Positions 27,198 to 39,696 of a stretch of DNA of 64,000 bases are shown here, one piece after another (the first letter of the stretch is position 1; every line of letters starts with the position of its first letter). Origin of the DNA: Blastomyces gilchristii SLH14081 (lineage: Eukaryota; Ascomycota; Eurotiomycetes; Onygenales; Ajellomycetaceae); assembly GCF_000003855.2 (NCBI RefSeq), contig NW_003101660.1, positions 626,774-690,773 of the forward strand. The letters are read 5' to 3'. The notes beneath the pieces are model-generated. The model did not search any database, was not told the origin of the DNA, and saw only the letters and a program-made list of their open reading frames with translations. A program made the position numbers and the translations under genes.

Positions 27198-28665
27198 TCT
27201 CTTTATTAGTGAGACAGTACTGTCACATCTGAGTGACTCAGTTAATGAGAGAATTGTTTTCTCTTAATTATAAAAGATCTAGAATAATGTTCTTATCTAT
27301 GATATTAACTATATAAAGAAGCAGACTGCTCTTCTTGAAGATTTCTTCTAAGTCTATGACTATACACTTCACTTAAATTATGTTAAAATAATAGTACTTT
27401 ATTTCATTAGTAAATTTTATATAATCTGATAAATTTATCTTCTTTCAACTTTTTATTAAAGAAAAGAAATAGAATATAAAGTTAATATCTACTCTGAAGT
27501 TGAGTAGATATCTCACTGATATTTTCTTATTTAAGATATATATTGTGATTATAATATGAACTCAGAGATATAAGAATTATTAATTCTTCATTTCTTTCTC
27601 TTCTTTATCTTTTATAAATACATTTATCAGAAGAGAAGTTAACTTTAAGAAGATATCTTCTCAGTTTCTTCTCTTCTTCAGCTTCTTATAATTACTAGTA
27701 TAGTGATTATCAGCTCTGCAGTTAAAACAGAGATCTTTATCAAATCTTTTTTAATATTTCTTCACAGTGAGTGAAGAATCAGAATACTTGAAATTCTTCT
27801 TTACTTTCTTCACACTGAAGCTGTCATAATGTTATTTAGATTCTATTATTAATTACTTAGAAGAGATCTTATTAATCTTTTTCTCAGAGAATTGATTATT
27901 TAAATAGATCTGAGAAGTTAGATTGATAAGCTCAGTGTAATTGATTAATAAACTCTGATACTGTAATATTATTGTTCATATCTTATAAGTCAGCTTTATA
28001 AGATAAAGCTGTATTTTTAATTAATTCAAATCATCAGTTAATTTCTCTTAATATTCTTCAAATCTTATATTAAAATTAGAAGAATTCTCATTATCTTATT
28101 AATATAATAAGTTGAACTGCTGTGTCACTGTGAAGTCATAATTACAGTGATCTTCAATTTAATCTAGTAGAAAGTTCTTAAATTCTTCTCAAGTTATTAC
28201 AGTATCAGTACACTCAAGCTCTCTCTTCTTAATAGCTCAAGTAGTTGCAGAGATATCTTCAAGAAGATTGATAATGTATATTACTTATATCTTGTAAGTA
28301 TTATACTGACTCAGATTAAGACAGAATTTCTGTTCAAAAGTATGAATAAAGCTGTGAAATTCAGATAATGTGTTTCTCTTATATCTCAGAGAATCTCTGA
28401 TCTTAATCTCTCTATCTTCATGATAGATGTAGGTGTGTAGAGACTGTGACAGTGATAGAGTGATTGAAGAACTCATATCAAGGTGTGCAGTGAGTTCAGA
28501 AATCTCAGATTTCTGTCAGAGTAGAGATGTACATACTCTAGAGAATGATGTAGAGTTTCTCTCAGAGAATGAGATCAGATTGATTTCAGTGTGAGTGTAT
28601 AAGATTATATCAGTCTGTTAGAGCTTGACTGATTCAAACTTATAATCAGATTAAGTGATTTGAAT

Positions 28666-29209
28666 TGTAATATAACAGAACTGAAGCAGTGACTAGTTAG
28701 CAGTGTTATATAGAGATAGTTATTTAAAAAGCTGTATAAATAAGCTTAACTATCTTACTTAAATAGTGAGCTCATGAGCTATAGAGTTATTACAAGAATA
28801 TCACAGATATGATACTTAGTATACTAAGAAGATTGTATGAGAAATGCAGTAACTTTTATATATATTTCAGTAGAAGAAAAATAAATTACTGACTTCTTTG
28901 ATAAGAAGTCAGTATCTAGTTATTCTATATAGATAATAAGCTGATACTCTTCTCTTATTTCATGAGTAAGAATAACTGAAGTGATATCTCAGCAGTGTCT
29001 CACTACTAAGAAAGAGTAATCTGCTAATCTTGTATAGAAGCAGAGTTCTCTTATTCATCAACTGAATCTTTCTATAATATATTCAAATGATGTCATAGAG
29101 TGGTTGAAAACCGGTTTGAACAGCCTGTGAAATGAATGGAATTATTCACATGAAAGTAATGAGCTGTGTGAAACCGCAGCAGGGTCTTGACGCGGCCAGA
29201 GACGTGATA
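28666..29209 (+). repeat. Right LTR of element C (544 bp)
   Basis: The inner start TGTAATATAACAG is fully mutated, while the outer end (about 29095-29209) keeps many CpG, CpC and GpG steps, for example CTTGACGCGGCC. It is followed by the duplication AAAGC. This is the 5' LTR of C. Confidence 0.92.
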
Positions 29210-30606
29210 AAAGCTCAGAAAGATCTGAATCTCATAAATACTAGTTGACTTCAGTCATAATAGAATAGTATTAATCTGTGAAGATTTCATCTGAATATTA
29301 TCTGCAGTAATTACATATTCTAGGAAATTAATCTGACAGATACTGAAGTTATACTTTATAAGCTTAATATACAGTTCTGTCTTATCTAAGGCCTTCAACA
29401 CACTTCATACATACTCAGTATATTCTTTCTTCTTCACAGAGTACATCATCACATTATTCAGATATATTATTATAACAACATTCAGATATACATGAAGTAT
29501 TTTATTAATAAAGAACTGAAATACTGTAAGAGTATTAATCAAATCAAAAGACATTACTAGATATTTAAACAATCTCAGTGCAGTTCTAAAGACAGTCTTT
29601 CATTTATTCTCAGACTGTATTTGCAGCTATGTATATATATTAATCACATTCAGTTGTGTGAATATAACAGCTTCTGTAAGACAGTTAATTACATTCTCAA
29701 TCAGAGATAGAGAGTAGTAACTCTTTATTATCTTAAAGTTCAGATTATAATAGTCTATATATAATCTGAGATCTTTATTCTTCTTTTTTATAAATATCAC
29801 AGAGACTTCTGTGAAGATCTGTGAAGATCAGATAAAGTCATTCTTCAGGTTCTTCTTCATATAGATCTGTAAGACCTCTGTCTTATAATGAGAGAGTTCA
29901 TAGATTAGTTCTCAGAAGAGTTTCTGCTCTTCTATTAAATCTATTATCAGATTCTTCTCACAGTGAGAAGAAAGCTCAGCTGTCTTTACTATACTGAATA
30001 TCTCTGTAAGATCTCAGTATTTCTCTGATATCTGAAACTCAGTTTTTATAATTACAAAGTTCTCAGATATTTGTAAAGTTATTATATAGATAAGCTTGTC
30101 TTCTCTAATTAACTCTACAGTATTAACTGATTCTATCTCTGTAAGTGAGTCTATCAACACTGATCAGAAGTATAAACCTGACTCATAAACAGCTATGTAT
30201 GAATTGTGTCTTTGAAGTTATACAAGTCTCAAGTATATATTATCTGTGATGTCTGTGATAATCACAGTTTCTGTAAATCTTCTTCAGATTCTGTAAATCT
30301 TCTTCAGATTCTGAGAAGATCTTGTAATTCAAAGATAACTCTTATAAATCTCTCAGCTCTTAGATCTGAGTTCTCACATTCTGCTTATTATAAAAGCAGA
30401 TTCTCAGTTTTCATTATTCAGCTCATTCACTTCATGAGCTTTAAAAACACTACAGTGATCTGAGATTCTGAGTTTATCAATACTTTTCATACTTACAGAG
30501 CAGTAGCATCATAGTGCAGTCTTTTCTCATAAGTAAGCATTTTCATTGAAGAAGTAATAGATTCAGATATCAGCTTTAAGACTCTTAAGAAGACTGTTAC
30601 TGACTC
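29210..30606 (-). pseudogene. Element D middle piece: protease-RT region of family-2 pol
   Basis: On the minus strand the RT finger/palm is readable (LRLYIDYYNLNFKIIK around 29735-29785). The catalytic box reads YLNN at about 29453-29464, so both Asp are changed to Asn. Upstream, at about 29880-29960, is a segment like the linker before gypsy RT (ELIYELSHYKTEVL). The piece runs from element C on the left to the LINE insertion on the right, and its reading continues across C into 10602 and below. The open plus-strand frame at 30206-30463 is probably the complement of the protease/linker region. Not functional. Confidence 0.8.
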
Positions 30607-32327
30607 AATTACTCTCAAATCACCGCTCCACCACGAACTCGCTCGATTTTTCGAATAAGAACCCGCCGATAGATCCATCGAAAAGCCCTCGATCATACGA
30701 GCATTCTGACCCCATCGCCGACCGCATACCCTGTGTGGTGGTGGAGTTATCCAGCCAAATGTGAACCGGACGTTGTTCGAAACTCCTGTGTGGGATTATC
30801 CCCCGTTCTCCCCTACCACACCACAACCCCGGGCCAGAGTGTCATACAAATTGTAAGGTGAAGTGACCTAGCCATATGCACCAATCTTCTTGATTTTGGA
30901 AGATCCCCGACCTGTAGTTGTGGAGATATCCGAGGAGCGACCTCCGCGAAAACCCTGTCCATCTTTGATGTTCCAAAACACCAATGCCAAGTCTCACCCT
31001 CGTACCGCCCTTCCCAATCTGGCCCATCCCCGGCAGAAAAATACAAAAAGATACCTCGGCGATAATATCAAGCACATAATCAACAGACTCTTCTGAAGTG
31101 CAACCTCCACAGTCTGTCACCAGTGTATCTAGACTTCAACACCAAGTCTCACCCTTGTACTACCTCTCTCAATCTGGCCCATCCCCAGCAGAACAATACA
31201 AAAAGATACCTCAGTAACAGCATTCAATACATAATCAGTGAATAACAAGTTAACAGCATATCAACAACTATAAAATCAGTATATTTCAAGATCTGACTGA
31301 GTCTTTGATCCCTGCACAGTGAGATATATTAAATCTAGTTTTAATATCTCAATATTCACTAGATTCTGCAAGGAATTGAGAACAGCAACACTAGGTTTCT
31401 ATTGAATTTGAGAATTAACTCTATATTGATATAATCATTGACAAAGTCTTCTATTTTGAGATATAAATAACCAGTTTCTCTACATCCCGCTGACAATATT
31501 TATATTATCATATAGAAACAGACTTATATTCTCTATAATATCAAGACTCTGAAGAGAGAAAGTCTTGATAGAGAGTATACAGTAGTGTATATCTTAGCAG
31601 TTTCTATCTCATTCTTCTGCAGCAGTTAATACAAAAAAAAGATCTTAGAAATAGTTTTTTACTTCTCTTGAAAAAGTAAGGTGTTTTTCTCTGGATTTTA
31701 TACAATATTCTTACAAAGAATTAAAAACAGAGTTGTTTTCTGTTATAATTTCATATTCTTTTAAGTAAGAATTACTTTTTCAGTGACTGAAGAGCTTTCA
31801 TTAATACTTAATTCTTTTTTACACTCTTTATTAACTGATTTGAGTTGCACACTTGTTGTGTGAGAAGAATTGAATGATTTAGAATAAAATTGAATAGTTT
31901 TAATCAATTTCTCTGCAAAAAATTGATTTATTTTTTATTAGTTTTTCTCTTAAAAACTGTCATATTATCTGATTTATTATCAATTAATATCATACTTTTC
32001 CTCACTGTATCTCAAGAAAGAGATTATAAAGATTTTATTAATTTATCTTAAAAATCAATTTTAGTTTATTAGATTCTCTTTAAAAATCTAACCTAGTTAC
32101 TGAACTAGTGTGAAAAAAATCAGGTGTTTTATATACAAAAGTCTGTTATTCTTCTTTTGAAATAGTCTGATTAACTTTTCAATTGAAAACAGACTTAGAA
32201 ACCTCTTAATTGAAACAGTCTGATCAACTTTTCAATTCAAAAGAGTTTAATAAATATCTCAATTAAATTAGTCTGACTAACTTTTCATTGAGTAAGAATA
32301 ATAAGTTCAAAAGTACACTCAGTTGAT
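30607..32327 (+). other. LINE copy 2 5' untranslated region with GC-rich, unmutated start
   Basis: The first 600 or so bases keep CpG and CpC at ordinary frequency, unlike everything around them. Two partial direct repeats of about 100 bp lie 155 bp apart (about 30979-31086 and 31137-31241), each containing AAGTCTCACCC and AATCTGGCCCATCCCC. From about 31250 the sequence is AT-rich. LINE 5' UTRs often carry an internal promoter; nothing here proves it. Overlapping open frames on the minus strand (30493-31120) show no family and look like chance. Confidence 0.6.
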
Positions 32328-33938
32328 ATGAAAAAGAATGCTTTCTCAAATACTATTTCTGAGATTGAAATTCTAAAGAGAAGAAAGAAAGAAGAAATAG
32401 AGAAATAACAAGTTCTTGAAATACAGAAACTTAAAAAAGCAAGCAAGATTCTTGAAAAGCAGTGTCTGAGTGAGATGAATGAAGAAGTTCTATTAATTCT
32501 TCATACTCAGGCTAGACAACTACAGAAGATGATCAAGTTCAAACTTGAAATCTTAAACACAGTTCAAAAAACCTTGAAAATTTCTAGTACAATCACTGAC
32601 TCTTCATCTTGCTCTTCTTCTTTCTTTTTTTCTACTTCTTCTTCTTCTTTGAATCAGAAGAAAACATATGCTCAAGCAGCTAAATCTGCTATCTCTAAAC
32701 CTGCTGTCTCAAAATCTGCTCAAAATCCTGAGAAAACTGAGAAGAATACTGCTCATGTCTCTATTCATAGAAAAGTGAAAAAGAAAATGCAAAAAGAGAA
32801 AAACTTTCAAATCTTCAGAAATAGAAGACTTATTCTCAAAGTCTCAAATCAGGATATTCTGCAAAGAAACAGGCTAAACTCAAATCTCATTTTCAGAATC
32901 AGAAATGAAATTAATCAGCAGTTCTTTTCTCAGTTGATGACTGATATTGAAGTTCAAAAATCAGTTATAGCTTCAATTGAGTCATCATTCTTTGAAAACT
33001 TCATTATTCTGACTATAATACCTGAATTCAGTGCTGAATTTCTTATTCAGAATGAGAATCTCTGAAAGTCAGCAGTAGAATCTTTACTAAACATAATAAT
33101 TCTATCTGAAAGAGATGAAAAGTGAGATAAATTCATTCTTTATGATATTTCAGTTGAAATTTTTGACTGTGAAGAAGAAATGCTACTTCTCAAAAATGAA
33201 TTGAAAGAATACAACTCTATTCAACTGAGAAAGAAGCCTGTATAACTAAATTCAATTGAGTTCAGACAAAGCAGGAGAAATGCCTCTGTTCTAGTATATA
33301 TAAAAACACTTGAACAGTCAAAGATCTCTGAAGTAAGAGTAGCAGGTTTGAAAATAAGAGTTCATGAATACAAAGACTCAAGAATGAATCTTAAAGCTCA
33401 AACACAGTGTTTAAACTGTCAAAGATATGAACACTTTGCAATCTCATGTTTTAGAGACTCAAAATGTGCATTCTGTGTCAGAGATCACAAAACTAGTAAG
33501 TATAAATATGAAACATGCTTAAAAAGAGATGAAATATGTTAACATACTCTGCTTAAGTGCTCTAATTGTAAAGAAAAACATGCATCTAGCTCAAAAGAAT
33601 GTATATTTACTTCTAGAACTCAAAAGAACTGGAGAAAAGATGAAGCTCAAAGTCAATCTAGAACTGAAGAGAAGAGTTAAATCAGTAGACTTATAACTAT
33701 AAGCTCAAAAAGAAGAAACTCTTAACTATCTAAATCTTCAAACTTCAATTCTCCAGCTAAATGTAAACAGAATTTGAATTCTCAAACTTCTGTTAAGATT
33801 AGAGAATTGAGAAATAACTCTGATGATAAACTAGATATAATGTAAGCAGTTGAGATCTCTACTTTTTAAAATAGTTATAATCTATTATCTGATAATAGTG
33901 ACTAGATCCTACTCTATCTCTACTCTCTTTTAGTATGA
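32328..33938 (+). pseudogene. LINE copy 2 ORF1 (gag-like, CCHC zinc knuckles)
   Basis: I place the start at the ATG at 32328, in frame with the open stretches 32475-33065 and 33348-33542. The stop at 32406 (TAA) looks like a mutated CAA. The N-terminal part is Lys/Glu-rich and coiled-coil-like, followed by a Ser-rich linker. At about 33405-33600 a cluster of Cys/His motifs appears (CLNCQRYEHFAISC, CAFC...C, CSNC), as in LINE ORF1 nucleic acid-binding proteins. The frame ends with a TGA at 33936-33938 that overlaps the ORF2 ATG. It would have bound element RNA; it is dead now through several internal stops. Confidence 0.8.
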
Positions 33939-36900
33939 ATATACAACAAAAACAACAAAAAAAGTTTAAAAACTCTTCAAAAATCACATTTATTCAAAAT
34001 AATGTGAATAGAAACTTAAATTGTATTTATTCTTATCTTCAAATTGCATTTGAATAAAAAGTTGATTTTATACTACTTCAGGAACTGAATTTTAATGCTG
34101 AGTAAAATTACATCATTTCTCATTCAAGCTACTACTGCTTTCTATCTCAAAAGTCTGAGATAAAGTCAAGAGTAGTGATCTATGAAAGAAAGAGATCAAG
34201 ATATTAATTTAATCTAAGATTTGATATCATGTCTGACTCTGATATTCTGGTGAGTGATATTATAGATAAAGAAAATGAGTTTAATACTATATAGCTTATA
34301 AATATCTATAATAAAAAGTCATTGAAGAAAAATAACAATATCTGAACAATTAATAAAGAATTTCTGAATATAACTTCATCAAGAAACTCTATAATTGCAG
34401 AAGATTTCAATGCACATCATTTCTGATGAAATTCAGAATGTAAGAGAGCAGTGAGAGCTGATAATCTGATTGAATGAATCTTTGAGCATTCAATAGATTT
34501 GATTAATAAGTCTGATTAACAAACATTCTTTAGAAAAGATATGAAACAGAAGTCTATTATAGATCTAATCTTCATATCATAAAATCTAATGAAAAGAAGA
34601 CTTGTAAACTGGTTTATTAATTTAAATAAGACATCAGAATCAGATCATGAGATTATTTAATTTGATATTGAACTGAGTGAAAAATAAATGAGTGAAAATC
34701 CTCTTCTCTCTAATCAGTATAACTTTGAAAAAGCTGATTGAAAAGCAGTTGAAGAAAGCATAAAACTGTTAAAATCTGAAAGACAGAATGAGCTATATTG
34801 GAATTCTGGTCAAGAGATCTCAAATGAAATGCTTGAGAATAGAGTGAAGCTTATTACATTTATTATTCTAACAAGTGTTAGAGATAATATTTTAAAAAGA
34901 AAATCTTCTGAGTATTCAAAACCTTGATGAAATGAGAATATCTCATCTAAAAGAAAAGAATTAGCTACTGCTAGAAGAGATTGAAAGAATGATGTAATAT
35001 CTGATAAAGAGTTCAAAGCTGTCAGAAATGAATATTTTTCAGATATTAAAAGAGCTAAAACAGACTGCTGGAATAAATTTCTTGAAGAAGTACAAGAAAA
35101 GGAAGTTTTTAAAGCTTTTAACTATACTAAAACAAGAAGTGTAGCAAAACTTTCAGCTCTAGAATATGAGTTTCAGAATGAATCATATACAGCAAACTCT
35201 TTTGAGAAAAAATGTTAAGCTTTTATAAGAATTCTCTTTCAGAACTCATCAGATTCAGATTCAGATTCAGAGGAAGAGAATATATCACTTCTCAACTACA
35301 TTGATGAAAATGACTGGGAATGGCCTGATCTTACACAAGATGAATTAGAGTCAGCTATCTTCTCAAGTTCTGTTAAAACTGCTGCAGATTCTGATTCAAT
35401 TAATCACTTGATTATTCAAAATACATATTCCTACTTAAAGAATGAATATTTTAAGCTCTTTTTCAATCTCTTGAAAAATGAATATCATTCTGAATGCTGG
35501 AGAGAAGTCACTGAAGTGATTCTTGCAAAACCTAATAGAAAAACTTCAATTTCTAAGTCATATAGAGTAATATCTCTATTGAACTGTCTAGAAAAGGTTT
35601 TAGAAAAGATAATAGCTACTCAACTATCTTTTATAAGCTCTATAGATAATTCTCTTTTATTCAGTGAATAAATGAGAGATAGAAAACAGTGTTCTGTAAT
35701 TAACACTGTTCTCTCAGTTATTCATGATATTCAAATAGCAAAGTATGAGGATCTGGTCTCAACTGCAGTTTTTATTAATATAAAAGAAGCATTTGATCAT
35801 GTTTCAAAGTCAAAGTTAATTCAGACATTGAAGATATTAAAACTGTCACTTTCTCTAATAAAATGAGTTAACTGTTTTATGTCTAAAAGAATTATACAAC
35901 TCTTCTTTGATGAAATGAAATAAGATAAGACTGAGATAAAAATAGAAGTATTATAGAAATCTTCAATCTCACTCATTTTATTTGCAATATACACTGCATA
36001 TCTATTCAAAAATAGAAATATGAGAATAGTGCAATCTTCAAGTTATATGAATGATATTGATTTAGTCTACAGCTTAAAAACTATCAAAGAGAATTTGAAA
36101 GTAATTGAAGAAGCTGTAAAGAAAATCTTTATTAAAGCAGATATCAATCAAATTCAATTTGATATGAATAAAACTGAGTTAATTCATTTCTTTCCTAGAT
36201 TCAATGAGAAAGAACTATCTCTAACTCTTTTAAATAGAGAGATTAAACTCAGTGTAAATGTCAAATAATTAGAAGTATGATTAAACTCTAAGTTGAATTT
36301 TAAATATTACATTCAACAAAGAACTGTTATGACAGAAAGACTATTGAACAACATAATCAGACTATCAAATACAGAGAGAGATCTATTCTTTCAGACTATG
36401 AGACAGTTATATATAACCTGTATTACATCAGTAGCTGATTATAAAGTTCAAGTTTGATGAAATAATCAAGAGAATTTCACTGAACTCTTTCAAAGTCTGT
36501 AAAACAGAGTCTTGAGAAGAATTCTGAGAGCATTCAAATTATCTTCTATTAAAGCAATGAAAATTGAAGCTTCAATTCCTTCTCCTGCTATTAGATTTTA
36601 AAAGGCCTGTATGAACTATGCTCTGAGAGTTGTAAAGATGAGCTTAAATCATATAATCAGAGAAAGAGTCTCTTCTTCATTTTCATTAATTAACTCTGGA
36701 AATGAACTGGATTGAAATAGATTTCTTGATTGAAATGAAAATAATTCTTCAAAGAAAATGCCTTCTCAACTATACAGACTATGCTCTCTGATTAAAAATC
36801 AATTTTCTTCTTTAAATGTTGAAAAAGTTGATCATGAGAAGTTATCACTCTGAAGAGAAAAGCTTGAATCTCTTATAGACTTATAAATAAGTGAATTATC

Positions 36901-37897
36901 AAAAGAGAAAGAATATGAACAGCATTTGAAGAGAATTTCTACAATTAATATAAGAGACTCTATTCTGATTTATTCAGATGACTCAAAAAATGAGAACTTG
37001 AATAGATTAGACACAGACATTGCTTATACTGAAGATAATATCAATTTTATCTCAGATTTCTTAAATCTAGGCTGTGAATGTAAAGTCTTTGATGCTGAAC
37101 TATTTGTAATAGTGAAAGCTTTCAAACTCATTGAAATAAAATCTTATAAAAGAGGAAATTATTTAAAAGAGATATAAATATTCTCTGATAGTCAAGCTGC
37201 TTTAAAAAGACTTAGAAATAGTTAGATTCATAATAATCAAATGAATCTTGAACTGATCTTAAACTCTGTTTTGAAAATTCAAAAGAGAAGAATATCAAAG
37301 CTGATAATTCATCTGCACTGAGTTCCTGCTTATATGAATATTCATAGCAATGAATTAGCTGATTCAGCTGTAAAAAAGAGTGCAGAATTAAGCAGATCTA
37401 TTCAAAAAATTATGTCCTGATCTTTTATAAAGAGAAAAATAAAAGAATCTTGTTTAGACAAGTGAAATGAAAGCTGACAGAAACAAAAGAAGAGTATACA
37501 TTATTCAAGATTTAAAACAAAACTCAAGTGAAAATCTTGTTCAATTAAATGTAAAAAGAAAATATTCTCATCTATAATACAGCTGAAACTAGGACATGGC
37601 TATTTCAAATCTTATATACAAAGATTTGATAATAGATTTGACTCAATAGAATGCTCATTCTGCAATATAAATGAGAATTCTGAGTATATTGTAATACACT
37701 GTGCATTATACAATAGTCTCAGAGTCAGATTGAAAGAGAAGTATGATCTAAATCAATTAAATATGAGATTCTTATTCTCAACTGAGACAGGAATTAAATA
37801 CTTAATAGACTTTCTATCAGAAACTCAAGCAGCTACAAGAAAATGACTAAATTCAGAATTATCTGAATATGAAGAGGAGGAAATCAATCAGATATAG
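33935..37897 (+). pseudogene. LINE copy 2 ORF2 (AP-type endonuclease, reverse transcriptase, RNase H)
   Basis: One frame throughout, broken by stops mostly of the TGG-to-TGA or CAA-to-TAA kind. The endonuclease (about 33960-34680) includes the segment EDFNAHH, a changed GDFNAHH, and SDHE near 34636. In RT (about 35260-36500) the motif A Asp reads Asn in FINIKEAFDHV, and the catalytic box reads YMNDIDL near 36048, so both active-site sites are damaged. RNase H (about 36960-37400) keeps IYSDDSK, DAELF and IFSDSQAAL. A C-terminal CxxC...HC motif follows at about 37650-37710, where a His seen in the other copy is Tyr. The TAG at 37895 is shared with the other copy. Confidence 0.88.
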
Positions 37898-38206
37898 TCT
37901 GTTAAAACAGTTATACACTCTCTTTTAATAATTTGTTTTGTTATAGTCTCTCTTTACTTTATCTTTTTCTTTATCTTTTTCTTTCAATTTCTTTCTATAC
38001 TATCTATTTAATGTGTCTATCTTTGAGACTGTGTTCTTTTTCTCTTTTCCTTTGTCATGATATTGTCAAATGATTTCAAAGTATGAGATGATGTTAAAAC
38101 ACTGCAATTTGTAAACAGTTTTTGTATTCTGAGCTGGAATTTTCTGATTTTGTATATCTGAAATTGATGAATGTATAATAGTTAACTTTACAGACATAGG
38201 AAAAAC

Positions 38207-38229
38207 CCTGAGAACTAAAAGTTCTCAGG
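38207..38229 (+). other. 3' UTR stem-loop of LINE copy 2
   Basis: The same 10-bp perfect stem as in LINE copy 1, 60 bases before the (AAT)n tail at 38267-38289. No base of the stem differs between the copies, although the surrounding DNA is mutated. Confidence 0.6.
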
Positions 38230-38289
38230 TAGATATCATAGTCTCTGACTGCATACATCTATAATTGAAGAATAATAATAATAATAATA

Positions 38290-39696
38290 ACTGTTACTGA
38301 CTCTGTCTATAACTTTTTAAATTTCTATTTTAATTTATCTGAACAGTTTACATAGAGATGTTCTAATTTAGAACAGATAAAGCAGAGTTTCTTTTTCTTA
38401 ATCTCTCTTTTATATACTCTATTTATAAGAGCTTATGAAGCTCTCTCTTTCTGCTCAGCAGTCAGATATGAATCTCTCTATATTTTATCATTTTTTTCTG
38501 ATAAATCTGTTCTCTGTTATTCTGACTCTTATGAGACTGATTGATAATTCACTCTTCATAAGTCTGTGACTCTCACAGTGATTTATAAGTGATGAATGAG
38601 AGTTATCAGTTTCTTCAGAGTTAAGAACTTAGAGTCTTACTTAATTAGCTTATTCTATATATCTTTATTCAGTCTTTTTATAAATATCATCATTCAGATC
38701 TTGTTTCAGAGCTCTGTTTTCACAGATCTCAATTCACATCATAATTTCATAAAGTATTATAAGTAGTCTTTATCAGATTTCTCATCTCTTTTTCTAATAT
38801 TAATAATTACAGCTCAGATATTCTCTGTCTAATTTATAAAGTCTCTCAACTTATTCTCTAGATAGATTTTAAGAACAGATCAGTGAGACCTCTCATAATT
38901 ATTCTCTAAATAATTCAGTCAGTTCTTGACTTCAGTGTAGTAGAGATCTGTTATTATATAGATAACAGCTTCTTCATCTTTTATATTACATAGTCAGACT
39001 TGTAAGTCAATTTCAAATACAAACTTATAAAAGCTTTTATAGATTGTGATTTGATAAGTGATCTTAAGTAATTATAACTTAAGAAAGTTTTCTTTCAGTT
39101 TGTAGATATCTCTGAAGATCATGTCTAGAGACTCAGTTTAAGAGTGTTTACAGACAGTAAGCATTTCTTGTAGAAAAATAGCTTAATTATACAGAAGATA
39201 CTCAAGAATGTTCTTCACTGAGATTAGTTTATTCATGAGTTCAGAGAGTTCTTCTGTCACTGATATAGAGAATAATGTTCTATGAGTGATTAATAAGTTC
39301 TCTAAGACTTCTTTTATAGAGATTATTTATAATTCAGATAACTGCTTCTGAGTGTCTGCAGTAGAGTTCACAGAGATTAAAGCATGTGAGTTTCTAGTTC
39401 TTTCAGTCATAATAGATGATTGCTGACTGACTGAGCTTGAAGTGTAAGAATAAGTACTTACAGATAATTATTTAAGTGTTTACAGCTTGATATGATATGT
39501 ACTGTTAACTACTAGAAGTATTCACAGTAGAAAGATAAATGTAGAAATTAAATGTATAATAGCATTCAAGCTGAGTTGTAAATAGTATTCATGAACTTCA
39601 GTCTATATAGTTGTATGTAGTCAAGAGCCACTAACTCTATTGATTACATAAGAGATAGAAATAGAGGTAAAGAATTCGCAAGAAGCGGGATTTCTT
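38290..39696 (-). pseudogene. Element D right piece: gag with intact zinc knuckle
   Basis: Minus-strand gag of family 2. A knuckle at 38343-38384 reads CFICSKLEHLYVNC, keeping all four ligands (C-x2-C-x4-H-x4-C), with a basic run KKKK before it. The rest (to about 39,450) is charged and coding-like with many stops. From about 39,480 to 39,696 the sequence is probably leader or 5' LTR of D, but I found no matching LTR on the other side and cannot define it. GC-rich scraps (TTCGCAAGAAGCGGG near 39676) remain beside the MITE. Confidence 0.65.

Larger units (their letters stand above)
21940..28660 (-). pseudogene. Element C gag-pol remnant, split by a LINE
   Basis: Minus-strand order: gag knuckle at about 27695-27745 reading C-x2-C-x4-H-x4-Y (three of four ligands kept), a break by the LINE at 25335-27197, RT box YLDNILIF at about 24570-24600, integrase core open at 22779-22976 with LIIINHF, and a chromodomain-like end at about 21950. 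A small open stretch at 28285-28476 lies in the gag N-terminal region. Stops of the expected mutational kind are throughout. Not functional. Confidence 0.8.
10603..29209 (-). mobile_element. Element C: Ty3/gypsy LTR retrotransposon (family 1) with nested insertions
   Basis: Bounded by two 544-bp LTRs (10603-11146 and 28666-29209) and flanked by a 5-bp duplication AAAGC at 10598-10602 and 29210-29214. It interrupts element D. It is itself interrupted by a MITE (11255-11760), element B (12301-20647) and a truncated LINE (25335-27197). After these insertions and their duplications are removed, its two internal pieces join at ATCTT and give the same layout as element A in reverse. Confidence 0.92.
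30607..38289 (+). mobile_element. Long non-LTR retrotransposon (LINE copy 2), inserted in element D
   Basis: A 7.68-kb LINE with a 5' region of about 1.7 kb, ORF1 (zinc knuckles), ORF2 (endonuclease, RT, RNase H) and a 3' UTR ending in (AAT)n. It is flanked by the 14-bp duplication ACTGTTACTGACTC at 30593-30606 and 38290-38303. The two flanks are the two sides of element D's gag/protease region. The presence of an RNase H domain and CCHC knuckles fits the Tad1/I group of fungal LINEs. Both ORFs are full of mutational stops. Confidence 0.95.

Noticed and set aside
30493..31120. Overlapping minus-strand open frames in the GC-rich LINE 5' region
   Set aside because: They overlap one another in different frames, show no family, and lie antisense in a LINE 5' UTR with internal direct repeats.
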